Part shown: in pieces, positions 20,333-28,891 of the stretch
Layout of the letters: the number at the start of each line of letters is the position of its first letter
Numbering within the stretch: the first letter of the stretch is position 1
Source of the DNA: Clostridiales bacterium
GTDB lineage: Bacteria > Bacillota > Clostridia > Caldicoprobacterales > DTU083
Length of the DNA: 49,569 nt
Assembly: GCA_012838915.1 (NCBI GenBank)
Contig: DUOI01000054.1
Location: forward strand, 1 to 49,569
Direction: 5' to 3'
The notes under the pieces: model-generated
The model's database searches: none
What the model saw: the letters and a program-made list of their open reading frames with translations, nothing else
Told to the model about the DNA's origin: nothing
Translations under genes and position numbers: made by a program

Positions 20333-20827
20333 CTAATTGAATGCCCTTCTGATTGCTTCCTGTTCCTCGTTGGACAGGGGATAGTCAGACTGTCTGTTCT
20401 TTATGGGCTTGGCAAATACAGTGGAAGTATTTCTGCCATACAGGCTTGTTATTACAAAACCATCACCATATTCATTCAGCATTGCAATGGAAAAGCTTTG
20501 ATCGCTGCCCATGTAGTCAAAGGCATTGTAACGAATCACGCCAACATGCTGGGTGCTGAGATTCAACCGGCTTATCAGTCCGGATTGGGCATGCTCCAAA
20601 TCATCAATTTTTTTCAGAACGGATTCAATGGAATCCAATTGATTATTGAGCATGGATTCCAAATTTTTGTTGTCTGCGCCCCTCATCAAGCGCTTATATT
20701 TCCTTATGATTTTACTGGTACGAGAAAAGTTCAGAATAACCAGCACAAGGGAAAACAAACTGAATAAGGCAGCAATACAAATAATTTCCAAATAATATAT
20801 CTGTATGAATTCAAAAACCAGGTCCAT
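20333..20827 (-). CDS. DUF4446 family membrane-anchored protein
   Basis: The 164-aa protein has one N-terminal membrane helix (about residues 13-33, LEIICIAALFSLFSLVLVIL), then a coiled-coil-like stretch (NQLDSIESVLKKIDDLEH). The C-terminal domain has the family motif HVGVIRYNAFDYMGSDQSF and ends LSNEEQEAIRRAFN. DUF4446 proteins are common near the origin in Firmicutes, and their role is unknown. It lies eight bases downstream of the lipid kinase gene and is probably co-transcribed. Confidence 0.9.
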   Translation of the reverse strand: MDLVFEFIQIYYLEIICIAALFSLFSLVLVILNFSRTSKIIRKYKRLMRGADNKNLESMLNNQLDSIESVLKKIDDLEHAQSGLISRLNLSTQHVGVIRYNAFDYMGSDQSFSIAMLNEYGDGFVITSLYGRNTSTVFAKPIKNRQSDYPLSNEEQEAIRRAFN

Positions 20828-20835
20828 ACTTCCTC

Positions 20836-21720
20836 CTATTCAATATTACCAATTACTCGCATGGAAAGCGGTGTCAGTCCCAGGATAACCGGTGTGGTCA
20901 GAGGCAGCTCTCCATCTACATTGACAACCAAAGGTTCCGGAGAGGAAATCCTGACCTCCCTGCATTGATAGGAAGACACGAAGGGAAGGCTGAGATGCTT
21001 GCCTTTGATGAATTTTTGCAGCAGTATTGGTATTTTGTACCGGGCAACCGGTTTGATTAGTATTACATCCAGCAATCCGTCGGTTATGGAGCCGTTAGGA
21101 TTGACCATCATGCCGCCTCCGTAGAAATTTCCGTTGCATATGGCAACTAAAAAGGCTTTAGTGGTGATCTTTTTGTCATCCAGCAGCAATTCCACATCCT
21201 TGGGTCTATAAGTAAGAAATTTTGCAAACACTGACAAAAGGTATGCGCCTTTTCCCTTTATAAACCTTTTGATCCGGTGGAGATCACGGATAATTTCGGC
21301 ATCAAAGCCAATACTGGCTATATTCAAAAAAACCCGGCCGTTAAAACGGGCAAGGTCTACCGGTTGGGCAGGTTTTTCTGCGATGATTTGCAGGCATTCT
21401 TCGATATTTTCAAACCCCATGGGTATATTTACAGACCTTGCAAAATCATTGCCTGAACCCAACGGAATTACACCAAGAGGGATATCCGTCCCTGCCAGGC
21501 CGTTAGTTACCTCCAAAACCGTTCCGTCACCGCCCACGGCTACAACGACAGAATAGCCGGCGCAATTGTCCCTGACAATCTGCGGAGCTTCTCCTTGTTT
21601 TGTGGTTTGTATTATGCTGTACTCCAAATCATTGTTTTCACAGAATTTTCGGATATAAGGAACGGCTTTCCTTGTGTTACCCTTTCCAGCTATTGGATTT
21701 ACGATAAATAATAATTTCAT
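20836..21720 (-). CDS. Diacylglycerol kinase-family lipid kinase (YegS/DgkB type)
   Basis: This 294-aa enzyme phosphorylates a lipid such as diacylglycerol. The catalytic signature is VVAVGGDGTVLEVTNGLAG, followed by PLGVIPLGSGNDFARS; the N-terminus is MKLLFIVNPIAGKGNTRK. The C-terminal beta-rich domain ends with VNVDGELPLTTPV. It is likely cytoplasmic and works at the membrane surface, recycling diacylglycerol from lipoteichoic acid or similar polymers. The exact substrate cannot be told. An 18-base gap separates it from the upstream secreted-protein gene. Confidence 0.93.
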   Translation of the reverse strand: MKLLFIVNPIAGKGNTRKAVPYIRKFCENNDLEYSIIQTTKQGEAPQIVRDNCAGYSVVVAVGGDGTVLEVTNGLAGTDIPLGVIPLGSGNDFARSVNIPMGFENIEECLQIIAEKPAQPVDLARFNGRVFLNIASIGFDAEIIRDLHRIKRFIKGKGAYLLSVFAKFLTYRPKDVELLLDDKKITTKAFLVAICNGNFYGGGMMVNPNGSITDGLLDVILIKPVARYKIPILLQKFIKGKHLSLPFVSSYQCREVRISSPEPLVVNVDGELPLTTPVILGLTPLSMRVIGNIE

Positions 21721-21738
21721 GCTGTTCCCCCGGGCCGG

Positions 21739-23088
21739 TTAACGGAATAAATAGCCCCTGCTTTTATATTTTCTTTTTCTTCTTCTGCTGATAATTGTGG
21801 TTAAGATAATAACGATGGCTAAGATACCAAGGAAAAGAATTTCTACTGATATCTCATATTGACCGATGGTTACAGTTTTAACAAGCTTATCATCTGCATC
21901 TTCTTCCTGTGTTTCTCCCGGTGAGGGTATTTCCTCTGCCGAAGGGTCGGGAACAGCCTCCGGCGCAGCTGAGGAAGCGGGTCGAAGCAGATTCAGCTGC
22001 TCTTCAATCCACATCAGGAACATGGCATTGTCCATGACATAGCTCCTGGAGGAATTCAGGTAATCAAAAAGAGTATCTTCATCTGTCAGCAGGGATTGCA
22101 GATAGTTGAACTTGTCGTATATAATTTTATTTTTAAAGGTACCTTCCAGTTCTCCAAACATGGGCTGGGCTTCCAATTGATTGAAAATCTCAACAGCTTC
22201 AGCAGTTTGAAGCAATCCCTGATGGGACATAGCTGCAATATATAAAAGCTCATTTCTCAAGGCGCTTTCACTTTGGGATTCCAGGTATTGTTCAATCTGG
22301 CTGATTGTAAGGCTGTAGGATTTTCCGGTGAAGGAATTTACAATTGAAGAGATAGCCCGGTCTTTTGGTGCCTGAGCCGATATATACTCCACCGCCATCA
22401 GGTTGACGGGCTGATAGAACACCTGTATATATTCATTAGGATAGGTATTGTCATATATCCAGGTCAGCCTTCCGGCATTGTCATATTCATGGGGCAAGGC
22501 CGAAGGGTTGGGTTCAAACATATAAGGCGGGGCATCCCCCAGATCCGCTGTTATTTCCACCCTTTGCGGCAGGCCGTACCAAAGTGATAAATACTCCAGG
22601 GGAATATATATCATATCAGTGCCGTTGTCAGCTTTTTGGTTTTTTGTGGTATAGGTAATATCAATTACTTTGTACTCACCGGGTTCAAGTTTGACAGTCA
22701 GAGTGGACCATCTGGAAGGCAGGTTCACTGCTTCGCTTTTTTCCCTTTGAGTGCGATCCTTGCGGCTGGTCAGGCGTTGTCTTCTGCCATCCATAATTAC
22801 TTCAAGGTTATCCAATTTGACAGTATTCTGGTTGATATGGGAAGGCATACCCACCATTATACTGGACTGTTCTTCATCGCTTATGTTCTTTATGATTGCG
22901 GTGGCATAGGTTCGGGTAATGTCTGATTCTACTTCTATATAAGCTTTGTAGGATACCAGCTGTATGTTTCCTTCATCAAATACTCTGGCAGCGGAAGAAA
23001 CCTTGGTTAGGGGAGAAGGCGCAGCCAAAGCTGATACGGGCATGATCAGTATCAGAAATGAAAACAACAGCACCAGCATTTTTTTCAT
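21739..23088 (-). CDS. Secreted, C-terminally anchored protein of unknown family
   Basis: The 449-aa product has a signal peptide (MKKMLVLLFSFLILIMPVSA, likely cleaved after ALAA). A beta-rich domain follows at about residues 35-240, including VKLEPGEYKVIDITYTTKN, in style like the von Willebrand-associated or DUF4424 folds. A helical region (about 245-350) precedes a Pro/Glu/Ser-rich linker. One membrane helix (SVEILFLGILAIVIILTTI) and a basic tail RRRKRKYKSRGYLFR end the protein. This layout predicts an extracytoplasmic domain tethered to the membrane. I do not recognise the family. The 288-base AT-rich gap upstream should hold promoters for this gene and the divergent GAF gene. Confidence 0.75.
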   Translation of the reverse strand: MKKMLVLLFSFLILIMPVSALAAPSPLTKVSSAARVFDEGNIQLVSYKAYIEVESDITRTYATAIIKNISDEEQSSIMVGMPSHINQNTVKLDNLEVIMDGRRQRLTSRKDRTQREKSEAVNLPSRWSTLTVKLEPGEYKVIDITYTTKNQKADNGTDMIYIPLEYLSLWYGLPQRVEITADLGDAPPYMFEPNPSALPHEYDNAGRLTWIYDNTYPNEYIQVFYQPVNLMAVEYISAQAPKDRAISSIVNSFTGKSYSLTISQIEQYLESQSESALRNELLYIAAMSHQGLLQTAEAVEIFNQLEAQPMFGELEGTFKNKIIYDKFNYLQSLLTDEDTLFDYLNSSRSYVMDNAMFLMWIEEQLNLLRPASSAAPEAVPDPSAEEIPSPGETQEEDADDKLVKTVTIGQYEISVEILFLGILAIVIILTTIISRRRKRKYKSRGYLFR

Positions 23089-23376
23089 TCCAACAACCCT
23101 ACCTTTCTATAAAATCATTTCCGCTTATATAAAAGTATATCCAAATATTATACATTTTTACATAAAACAAGTTTATCACATTATATAGCAAAGAACAAGA
23201 CAACAGCACCACAGAAAATCAATGGGAAATTATATAATTTTGGCATTTTGAGTAATAAATTGGAAATCGAAACAATGGGCAATAATATGGGAAATAAAGG
23301 AATATTCAGGAAAAGAATGAAATAAATATATACTTTAATCCTTGTAATTTGTTTTCAATAATTTGGAGGAATAAAA

Positions 23377-24477
23377 ATGGAGACAGAAAGCAGACAGGCC
23401 GAATTAAACAATACCTCACTTTTTATTTTGCTGATGTTTCGTGTCGGTGTTCTTTTGTTTTCTGTATTGCTTACTCTGAAAACAGATATACGGGCTTATC
23501 GTTATATAGACATAATTCTGCTTGGCCTTGCCATATACCAGTTTCTTACATTTTGTATATACTGGCCGGCTATGAAATTAAATATCACCCGCCTGCTTCT
23601 ATGCGCTTCCGATCTGCTCATTGGCTATACTTTGGTTTTGCTGACGGGAGGTATAAGCAGCCCTTTTATTCCCTGTGTTTTCATACCCATTTTTACTCTG
23701 CACTTTGTATATGGCTGGAAGGGTCTGGCAGGAGGTTTGGCAGGCCTGGCCCTGAGTACAGCTGTCAGTGCGTTAACTGCCAAAGCAGCTTTTTATGCAA
23801 GCGGTGGTGAAAGCAGGGCAGGTATGATTGTATCGGGCATCAGCCTGATTCTGTTCTACCTCGTTCCCTTCCTGTGTTTCTCTCAGTATTGCCGATTGGA
23901 TAGTCAGCTGCTTAGTCAAAAAAAAAGATACAACGAGCTGGACAGCATGAACAGCAAATTATTGGTGCTGTATGAGATGACCGGGCGGTTTAATTATGAG
24001 AATGGAATTGCCCAGGTCATGGACAAGCTGTTGGCATTGTGCGGAGAAGTGTTTCCCGCCCAAAGAATATGTATTTTCCTGATTAGAAGCGGCGAGGTGG
24101 AGATATATGGGAGACCGTCTCCACAGGAAAAGGAGGAGATTTATAGATTAATACTGGAACAGAAAAAAACAGCTGCAATAAACGAAGAAAACGAATACAT
24201 AATTCGTGATGATGCGCTGGTTATTCCCCTGATCAGAGGGGCCCGGACTGATGGTGTGCTCTCCTTTAGTGGCTGGAATCAGAAGGAAATTACCGATCGG
24301 GAGGCAATTATGCTTTCCATGATTGCCAATATGGTCTGCACCTACCTGGAAAATCTGGAGTATGTGGAATACCTGAAAAACAAGGCACTTCCGGATACCA
24401 GTGTAATACTAAATCAGCTGGATTCAGGCAAACCGGTAAAGGGTATATTGGACAAACGCATTGTCAGCCCTAATTAA
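23377..24477 (+). CDS. Six-helix membrane protein with cytoplasmic GAF domain
   Basis: The 366-aa product has about six N-terminal membrane helices (residues 10-180; for example LFILLMFRVGVLLFSVLLTL and LISLILFYLVPFLCF-like segments). A short coiled-coil linker (LLSQKKRYNELDSMNSKL) joins a GAF-type sensor domain at about residues 205-345 with DALVIPLIRGARTDGVLSF. It resembles the sensor half of a histidine kinase, but no histidine-phosphotransfer, ATPase, GGDEF or phosphatase domain follows. It could be a receptor that signals by contact, or a kinase that has lost its output. The start follows GGAGG. It lies tail to tail with the CDF gene. Confidence 0.8.
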   Translation: METESRQAELNNTSLFILLMFRVGVLLFSVLLTLKTDIRAYRYIDIILLGLAIYQFLTFCIYWPAMKLNITRLLLCASDLLIGYTLVLLTGGISSPFIPCVFIPIFTLHFVYGWKGLAGGLAGLALSTAVSALTAKAAFYASGGESRAGMIVSGISLILFYLVPFLCFSQYCRLDSQLLSQKKRYNELDSMNSKLLVLYEMTGRFNYENGIAQVMDKLLALCGEVFPAQRICIFLIRSGEVEIYGRPSPQEKEEIYRLILEQKKTAAINEENEYIIRDDALVIPLIRGARTDGVLSFSGWNQKEITDREAIMLSMIANMVCTYLENLEYVEYLKNKALPDTSVILNQLDSGKPVKGILDKRIVSPN

Positions 24478-24484
24478 TTCCCAT

Positions 24485-25396
24485 TTACTCATCATGGAGA
24501 CTGCCTTCCTTATATGGCTCCAGGTGGGCAGTCAGCTGTACGTTTTCGTTTATTTCTTTACGAATTTGGTTTTCTATGTCATGAATCAACTGATGGGAAT
24601 GCTCGATGCTCAATTCGGGCTTGGTCATTATATGCATGTCGATGAACAGGGTATGCTCGTCTCCCCGGCTTCTGATTAAGTGTGTATCCATAACCTCCCG
24701 GAAGCCCATGGTAATGGATCTGATTTTCTCTGCATCCACAACGGCTTTGTCTACCAACACATCCCGATTGAGCCTGAATATTTCATATGCTGCATGGACG
24801 ATAAAGCCGGCAACTATAAGGGAGACTATCGGATCGATTATGGGAGGCAGTCCCAGCCTGATGCCTGTAAGAGCAGCCAGAACGCCCAGGGAAATGATAA
24901 TATCGCTGCGGGTATGGAGTGAATCTGAAATTAGAATCTGACTGCCCAGCACTTTCCCTTTTCTGTATTCAATTGTGCTGACCAGGATATTTATAACCAG
25001 AGTTGCAAGCAGCAGGATCAGGCTTTCCATAGTGATTTGCGGGATAACGGGCTGAATGATTTTCTGCACTGCTTCTACTGCAATCCGGCCGCTCAGGGCA
25101 AACAAAATACCGGAAATGAGCAGCCCTGCCAGGGTTTCAAACTTTTTGTGGCCGTAAGGATGATCTTCATCAATCGGCCGGGAAGCCAGGCGTATGCCTA
25201 TCAGCCCTATGATATTGGATGACCCGTCGGTCAGGGAATGAAATCCATCGGCAGTCATGCTGCTGCTTTGGATCAGGATTCCCATAACTATTTTTACTGC
25301 AGCCACTGTCAAATTGACGAACAGGATTACCCAGAGTATTTGTCTGACCTTGTTGAATCTGCTGATTAACCCTTCTTTAACCTTATTTCTATTCAT
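24485..25396 (-). CDS. Cation diffusion facilitator (CDF) family efflux protein
   Basis: The 303-aa protein has six membrane helices and a cytoplasmic C-terminal domain, standard for CDF metal/proton antiporters. The metal-binding sequences are SSSMTADGFHSLTDGSSN in helix 2 and SDSLHTRSDIIISLG in helix 5, with the HPYGHKKFE loop between. The C-terminal domain has DMHIMTKPELSIEHSHQLIH. It exports divalent metal such as Zn2+, Fe2+ or Mn2+, and the specificity cannot be decided here. The ATG at 25396 has no strong ribosome binding site. Confidence 0.93.
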   Translation of the reverse strand: MNRNKVKEGLISRFNKVRQILWVILFVNLTVAAVKIVMGILIQSSSMTADGFHSLTDGSSNIIGLIGIRLASRPIDEDHPYGHKKFETLAGLLISGILFALSGRIAVEAVQKIIQPVIPQITMESLILLLATLVINILVSTIEYRKGKVLGSQILISDSLHTRSDIIISLGVLAALTGIRLGLPPIIDPIVSLIVAGFIVHAAYEIFRLNRDVLVDKAVVDAEKIRSITMGFREVMDTHLIRSRGDEHTLFIDMHIMTKPELSIEHSHQLIHDIENQIRKEINENVQLTAHLEPYKEGSLHDE

Positions 25397-25746
25397 ATTT
25401 GTTCTGAGTGGGGCTTTTCCCGTAATAAAAGAAAGGTTTCACTCAGCACACTCCTTTTCAATTAATAATCATCAGACTATCATTATAAATCATTTCCAAT
25501 ATATAAATCAATGTATTTATCTATATTGTACTCATATAAACTCAGTTTGTGATATTACAAAACCATTCTCAATTGATAATACATATTGATTATGATAATT
25601 GCGTCCATTGAATTTTTTATCTGCTTCGGAAAGAGGCACTCATACAGCCTTGCAGGAGCGTTGCTTTTTGTTGCAATTCAGACAATAGATGATATAATAA
25701 AGTGCAATACAGCGTCCTTTTAAAACCAATACCGGGAGCGTGTAAT
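25397..25746 (+). promoter_or_regulatory. 350-base intergenic region with probable glnA promoter
   Basis: This AT-rich gap separates the leftward CDF gene from glnA. A perfect TATAAT lies at 25693-25698, preceded by TTGCAA at 25671-25676 with a 16-base spacer, 48 bases before the glnA start. I see no clear GlnR- or T-box-type element and no gene in the rest. Confidence 0.55.
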
Positions 25747-27078
25747 ATGACGAAGCATACAAAAGAAAGCATTATTGAAATGTGCAGGGAACAACAGGTT
25801 CAATTTATCCGCCTGCAATTTACCGATATTTTCGGCACCCTGAAAAATGTGGCGATTACCGTAAAACAGCTGGAAAAGGCATTGAACAACGAAATCATGT
25901 TTGACGGCTCTTCCATTGAGGGTTTTGTACGCATTGAAGAATCCGATATGATTCTGCACCCTGATCCCAATACCTTTGTTATTTATCCATGGAGTGTATC
26001 TGAGGGCAAGGTGGGCAGGCTTATCTGTGATGTATACAATGCAGACGGCACGCCCTTTGAAGGTTGTCCCAGAAACACGTTGAAGAGGGTTCTGAAGGAA
26101 GCGAAGGATATGGGCTATACTATGCAGGTAGGCCCGGAAGCCGAGTTCTTCCTGTTTCATACCGATTCGGAGGGTAAGTCCACCATGTCCACCCATGACA
26201 ATGCCGGATATTTTGACCTGGGCCCGGTGGACAGGGGAGAGGATGCCCGCAGGGACATTTGCCTGATTCTGGAGCAAATGGGCTTTGAAATCGAGGCATC
26301 CCACCATGAGCTGGCTCCCGGGCAGCATGAAATTGATTTCAAGTACGACGATGCCCTGACCACAGCTGATAATGTAATGACATTCAAAATGGTGGTTCGT
26401 TTTATTGCCAGGCAGCATGGCCTCCATGCCACATTTATGCCCAAGCCTATCTATGGGGTGGCAGGTTCAGGCATGCATATCAATCAATCCCTGTTCAGGA
26501 ACGGGGATAATGCCTTCTTTGATCCCAATGATGAAAGGCAGCTCAGCAGGGAGGCCTACTATTACATAGGCGGATTGCTTAAGCATGCACCGGCTATTAC
26601 CGCCATTACCAACCCCCTGGTGAATTCATACAAGCGCCTGGTTGCAGGCTATGAAGCACCGGTATATATAGCCTGGTCTTTTCAGAACCGCAGCCCCCTT
26701 ATCCGGATTCCGTCCAAAAGGGGCAGGGCAACCCGGTTGGAGCTGAGAAGCCCGGATCCGTCCTGTAATCCCTATCTTGCCCTGGCGGTAACGCTGAAGG
26801 CAGGGTTGGACGGTATTCGCAATAAAATGGCACCTCCCCCGCCGGTTGACCGAAACATTTACGATATGACCGATAAGGAACGGGAAGCTCATTGCATTCG
26901 CTGCCTTCCCTGCAATCTATACGAAGCCCTCAATGCCCTAAGCAAGGACGCTGTTATCCGAAATACCCTGTGTGATCATTCCTACAGCAGGTACCGGGAA
27001 GCCAAGCTTATTGAATGGAATGAATATAAAATGCAAATCAGCCAATGGGAATTGGATAAATACCTGAATAAATTCTAG
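25747..27078 (+). CDS. glnA: Type I glutamine synthetase
   Basis: This enzyme makes glutamine from glutamate, ammonia and ATP. It has 443 aa, the compact GSI-alpha length of Gram-positive bacteria. Signatures are [18 protein letters not shown], the ATP-site segment [18 protein letters not shown], and [19 protein letters not shown]. The adenylylation-site extension of GSI-beta enzymes is absent, so control is by feedback and not by adenylylation. I chose the ATG at 25747, after GGGAG; the reading from 25702 adds 15 non-homologous residues. The next gene is a glutamine-amidotransferase-like hydrolase. Confidence 0.97.
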   Translation: MTKHTKESIIEMCREQQVQFIRLQFTDIFGTLKNVAITVKQLEKALNNEIMFDGSSIEGFVRIEESDMILHPDPNTFVIYPWSVSEGKVGRLICDVYNADGTPFEGCPRNTLKRVLKEAKDMGYTMQVGPEAEFFLFHTDSEGKSTMSTHDNAGYFDLGPVDRGEDARRDICLILEQMGFEIEASHHELAPGQHEIDFKYDDALTTADNVMTFKMVVRFIARQHGLHATFMPKPIYGVAGSGMHINQSLFRNGDNAFFDPNDERQLSREAYYYIGGLLKHAPAITAITNPLVNSYKRLVAGYEAPVYIAWSFQNRSPLIRIPSKRGRATRLELRSPDPSCNPYLALAVTLKAGLDGIRNKMAPPPPVDRNIYDMTDKEREAHCIRCLPCNLYEALNALSKDAVIRNTLCDHSYSRYREAKLIEWNEYKMQISQWELDKYLNKF

Positions 27079-27177
27079 CCATAATAATACAGCCTGTGAA
27101 GGCAATCATAATGATGATATAAACACGGATAGTGTATGAAGGCATCCATATTCAATGAGAACAGAGGTGGGCACCGT

Positions 27178-27927
27178 ATGAAGCCGGTTATTGGAATTAC
27201 CTGTGACTATGACTGGGAAAAGCATACCTTTCAGTTAAAATCCGGCTATGTGGAAGGTATATACCGCTGCGGCGGGATGCCCTTTCTGATACCGCCTTTG
27301 TTCTCCGATGAGGCATCAAATGGCAGTAATATTGTAACCGGCATAATTCACCGGATTCATGGCCTGTTGTTGTCCGGCGGGCAGGATGTTCATCCCCGAT
27401 ACTTTCAGGAACAGCCCCATATCTCCATTGGCAGAGTCAACCCCTTCCGGGACCAAACAGAGTTGTCATTATGCCGGCAGGCAGTAAAGATCGGTATACC
27501 GGTATTTGGCATCTGCAGAGGTATACAGCTTATGAACATTGCCCTGGGTGGTGATATTTATCAGGATTTGATGGCCCAGGCCGGGGATAAGGGCTTGATT
27601 TGCCATGATCAGCCTGCCCCCAAATGGTTTGGCTTTCATAATGTGCATATCAAAGAAGGATCCAGGCTGCATCATATATTGGGCACAACAAAGCTTTCAA
27701 CCAATACCTTCCATCATCAGGCTGTTCGAAGGCCTGCCCCGCAGCTGGAGATTGCAGCAACAGCTCCGGACGGCGTCATTGAGGCAGTGGAGTGCAGCAG
27801 TCATCCCTTTTTGATAGGTGTACAATGGCATCCGGAATGCATGCTGGAAGATCCCTATATGATTAAACTGTTTCAGGCCTTCGTAGAGGCAGCCGGTAAA
27901 ATATGCGATGCAGGCAATCAGCCTTGA
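27178..27927 (+). CDS. Class I glutamine amidotransferase-like hydrolase (PuuD/peptidase C26 type)
   Basis: This 249-aa protein matches the gamma-glutamyl-gamma-aminobutyrate hydrolase family. The nucleophile Cys lies in VFGICRGIQLMNIALGGD, and the His-Glu pair of the triad is in GVQWHPECM. The oxyanion-loop segment LLLSGGQDVHPRYF is present. It would cleave gamma-glutamyl amides in the cytoplasm; the true substrate is not shown by context, although glnA lies upstream. The ATG at 27178 is preceded by AGAGGTGG; the reading from 27136 adds an unsupported leader. Confidence 0.92.
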   Translation: MKPVIGITCDYDWEKHTFQLKSGYVEGIYRCGGMPFLIPPLFSDEASNGSNIVTGIIHRIHGLLLSGGQDVHPRYFQEQPHISIGRVNPFRDQTELSLCRQAVKIGIPVFGICRGIQLMNIALGGDIYQDLMAQAGDKGLICHDQPAPKWFGFHNVHIKEGSRLHHILGTTKLSTNTFHHQAVRRPAPQLEIAATAPDGVIEAVECSSHPFLIGVQWHPECMLEDPYMIKLFQAFVEAAGKICDAGNQP

Positions 27928-28013
27928 ATCTTTGCACAGAAAAAGCACACAATGTATATGAATACTGTATTCCTTATCCCCGATGGGTGAAATGGGTGTA
28001 AAAGGAGGCTATT

Positions 28014-28595
28014 ATGAGTAACAGGATTGATATCCGGGGTATGACTGCCAGTCAATCATTGCCGCTTGTTTTGAAAAATATTACGGAGACAGAATTCCAT
28101 CCTGTAACAACTGTGACAGACAGCCTGGAGCAAGCTCAGCAGATACAGGAGATGGCACGTCAAAGGGGCATTGACGCCTTCCTGGAGGAAACCGACGGGG
28201 AATATCTGATTCACTTGAATCAAACTGCACTCCAGGAAAGGGATAAACCTGCCGCTCCCCAGGTTTGTGTTGTGGTAATCACCGGCTGTACCCTGGGACG
28301 GGGGGAACAGGCATTGGGGAAAACCCTGATGAAGAGCTATTTTTATCATTTAAAACAATGCAAGCCATGCCCCAGAACCGTAATTTTCGTTAATGGCGGG
28401 GTGGCATTGACGGTGGAAGGTTCAGAGCTTTTAGCAGACCTTCGTTTTCTTGCGGAAAAGGGTGTGGAGATTCTTACCTCCGAGACCTGCCTGGAGTTCT
28501 ATGGATTGAAAGACAGCCTGGTTGTGGGAAGAACCGCCGGAATGAAGGAAATTGTTGAGAAAATGCACAAAGGTGAGAATACTCTCATATTGTAA
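28014..28595 (+). CDS. yedF: YedF-like selenium-metabolism protein (degenerate TusA plus DsrE-like)
   Basis: The 193-aa protein has the two-domain YedF layout: an N-terminal TusA-like domain (residues 1-75) and a C-terminal DsrE/F-like domain (about 83-190). The TusA signature normally carries Cys-Pro in DxRGLxCP; here it reads DIRGMTASQSLPLVL, with no cysteine. The C-terminal domain retains GRGEQALGKTLMKSYFYHL and ETCLEFYGLKDSLVVGRT. The family is often next to selenium genes (selD, selA), but none is in this window. It starts at 28014 after AAAGGAGG. A regulatory or scaffold role without sulfur transfer is possible. Confidence 0.88.
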   Translation: MSNRIDIRGMTASQSLPLVLKNITETEFHPVTTVTDSLEQAQQIQEMARQRGIDAFLEETDGEYLIHLNQTALQERDKPAAPQVCVVVITGCTLGRGEQALGKTLMKSYFYHLKQCKPCPRTVIFVNGGVALTVEGSELLADLRFLAEKGVEILTSETCLEFYGLKDSLVVGRTAGMKEIVEKMHKGENTLIL

Positions 28596-28650
28596 TTGTC
28601 AATACAAAATGGATGAGCATACAAACCAGGACTTGGAGAGGATGTATTAT

Positions 28651-28851
28651 ATGACTGTTGAGTACAGCGTGGGCGATATCATACAAACTCGAAAAAAACA
28701 TCCCTGCGGCAGCGATCAATGGACAGTCATCCGGACTGGGGCAGATTTTAAGATCAAGTGCCTGAAATGCAGTCGTATCGTAATGCTGGATCGTGAGACC
28801 TTTATGAAGAGAGTAAAAAAGGTAATTAAAAAAGCTGATGGGACACCCTGA
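28651..28851 (+). CDS. DUF951 family small protein
   Basis: This 66-aa protein has the DUF951 features: VGDIIQTRKKHPCGSDQW near the N-terminus and KIKCLKCSRIVMLDRETFMK in the middle. The four-residue C-x-x-C and HPCG elements could bind a metal. DUF951 is widespread in Firmicutes near origin genes, and its function is unknown. The ATG at 28651 is nine bases past GGAGAGG; the upstream ATG at 28642 touches that site. Confidence 0.92.
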   Translation: MTVEYSVGDIIQTRKKHPCGSDQWTVIRTGADFKIKCLKCSRIVMLDRETFMKRVKKVIKKADGTP

Positions 28852-28891
28852 AATTGGCGAAGCCGCCTAATAAACGAGAGGAGGAGCCACT

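Noticed and set aside
20204-20767. Rightward 187-aa frame opposite DUF4446 and ykuS
   Set aside because: Antisense to two supported genes; no signal or start context.
23349-23810. Alternative 153-aa frame inside the GAF-protein gene
   Set aside because: The frame from 23377 has GGAGG, membrane helices and a GAF domain, while the alternative has none.
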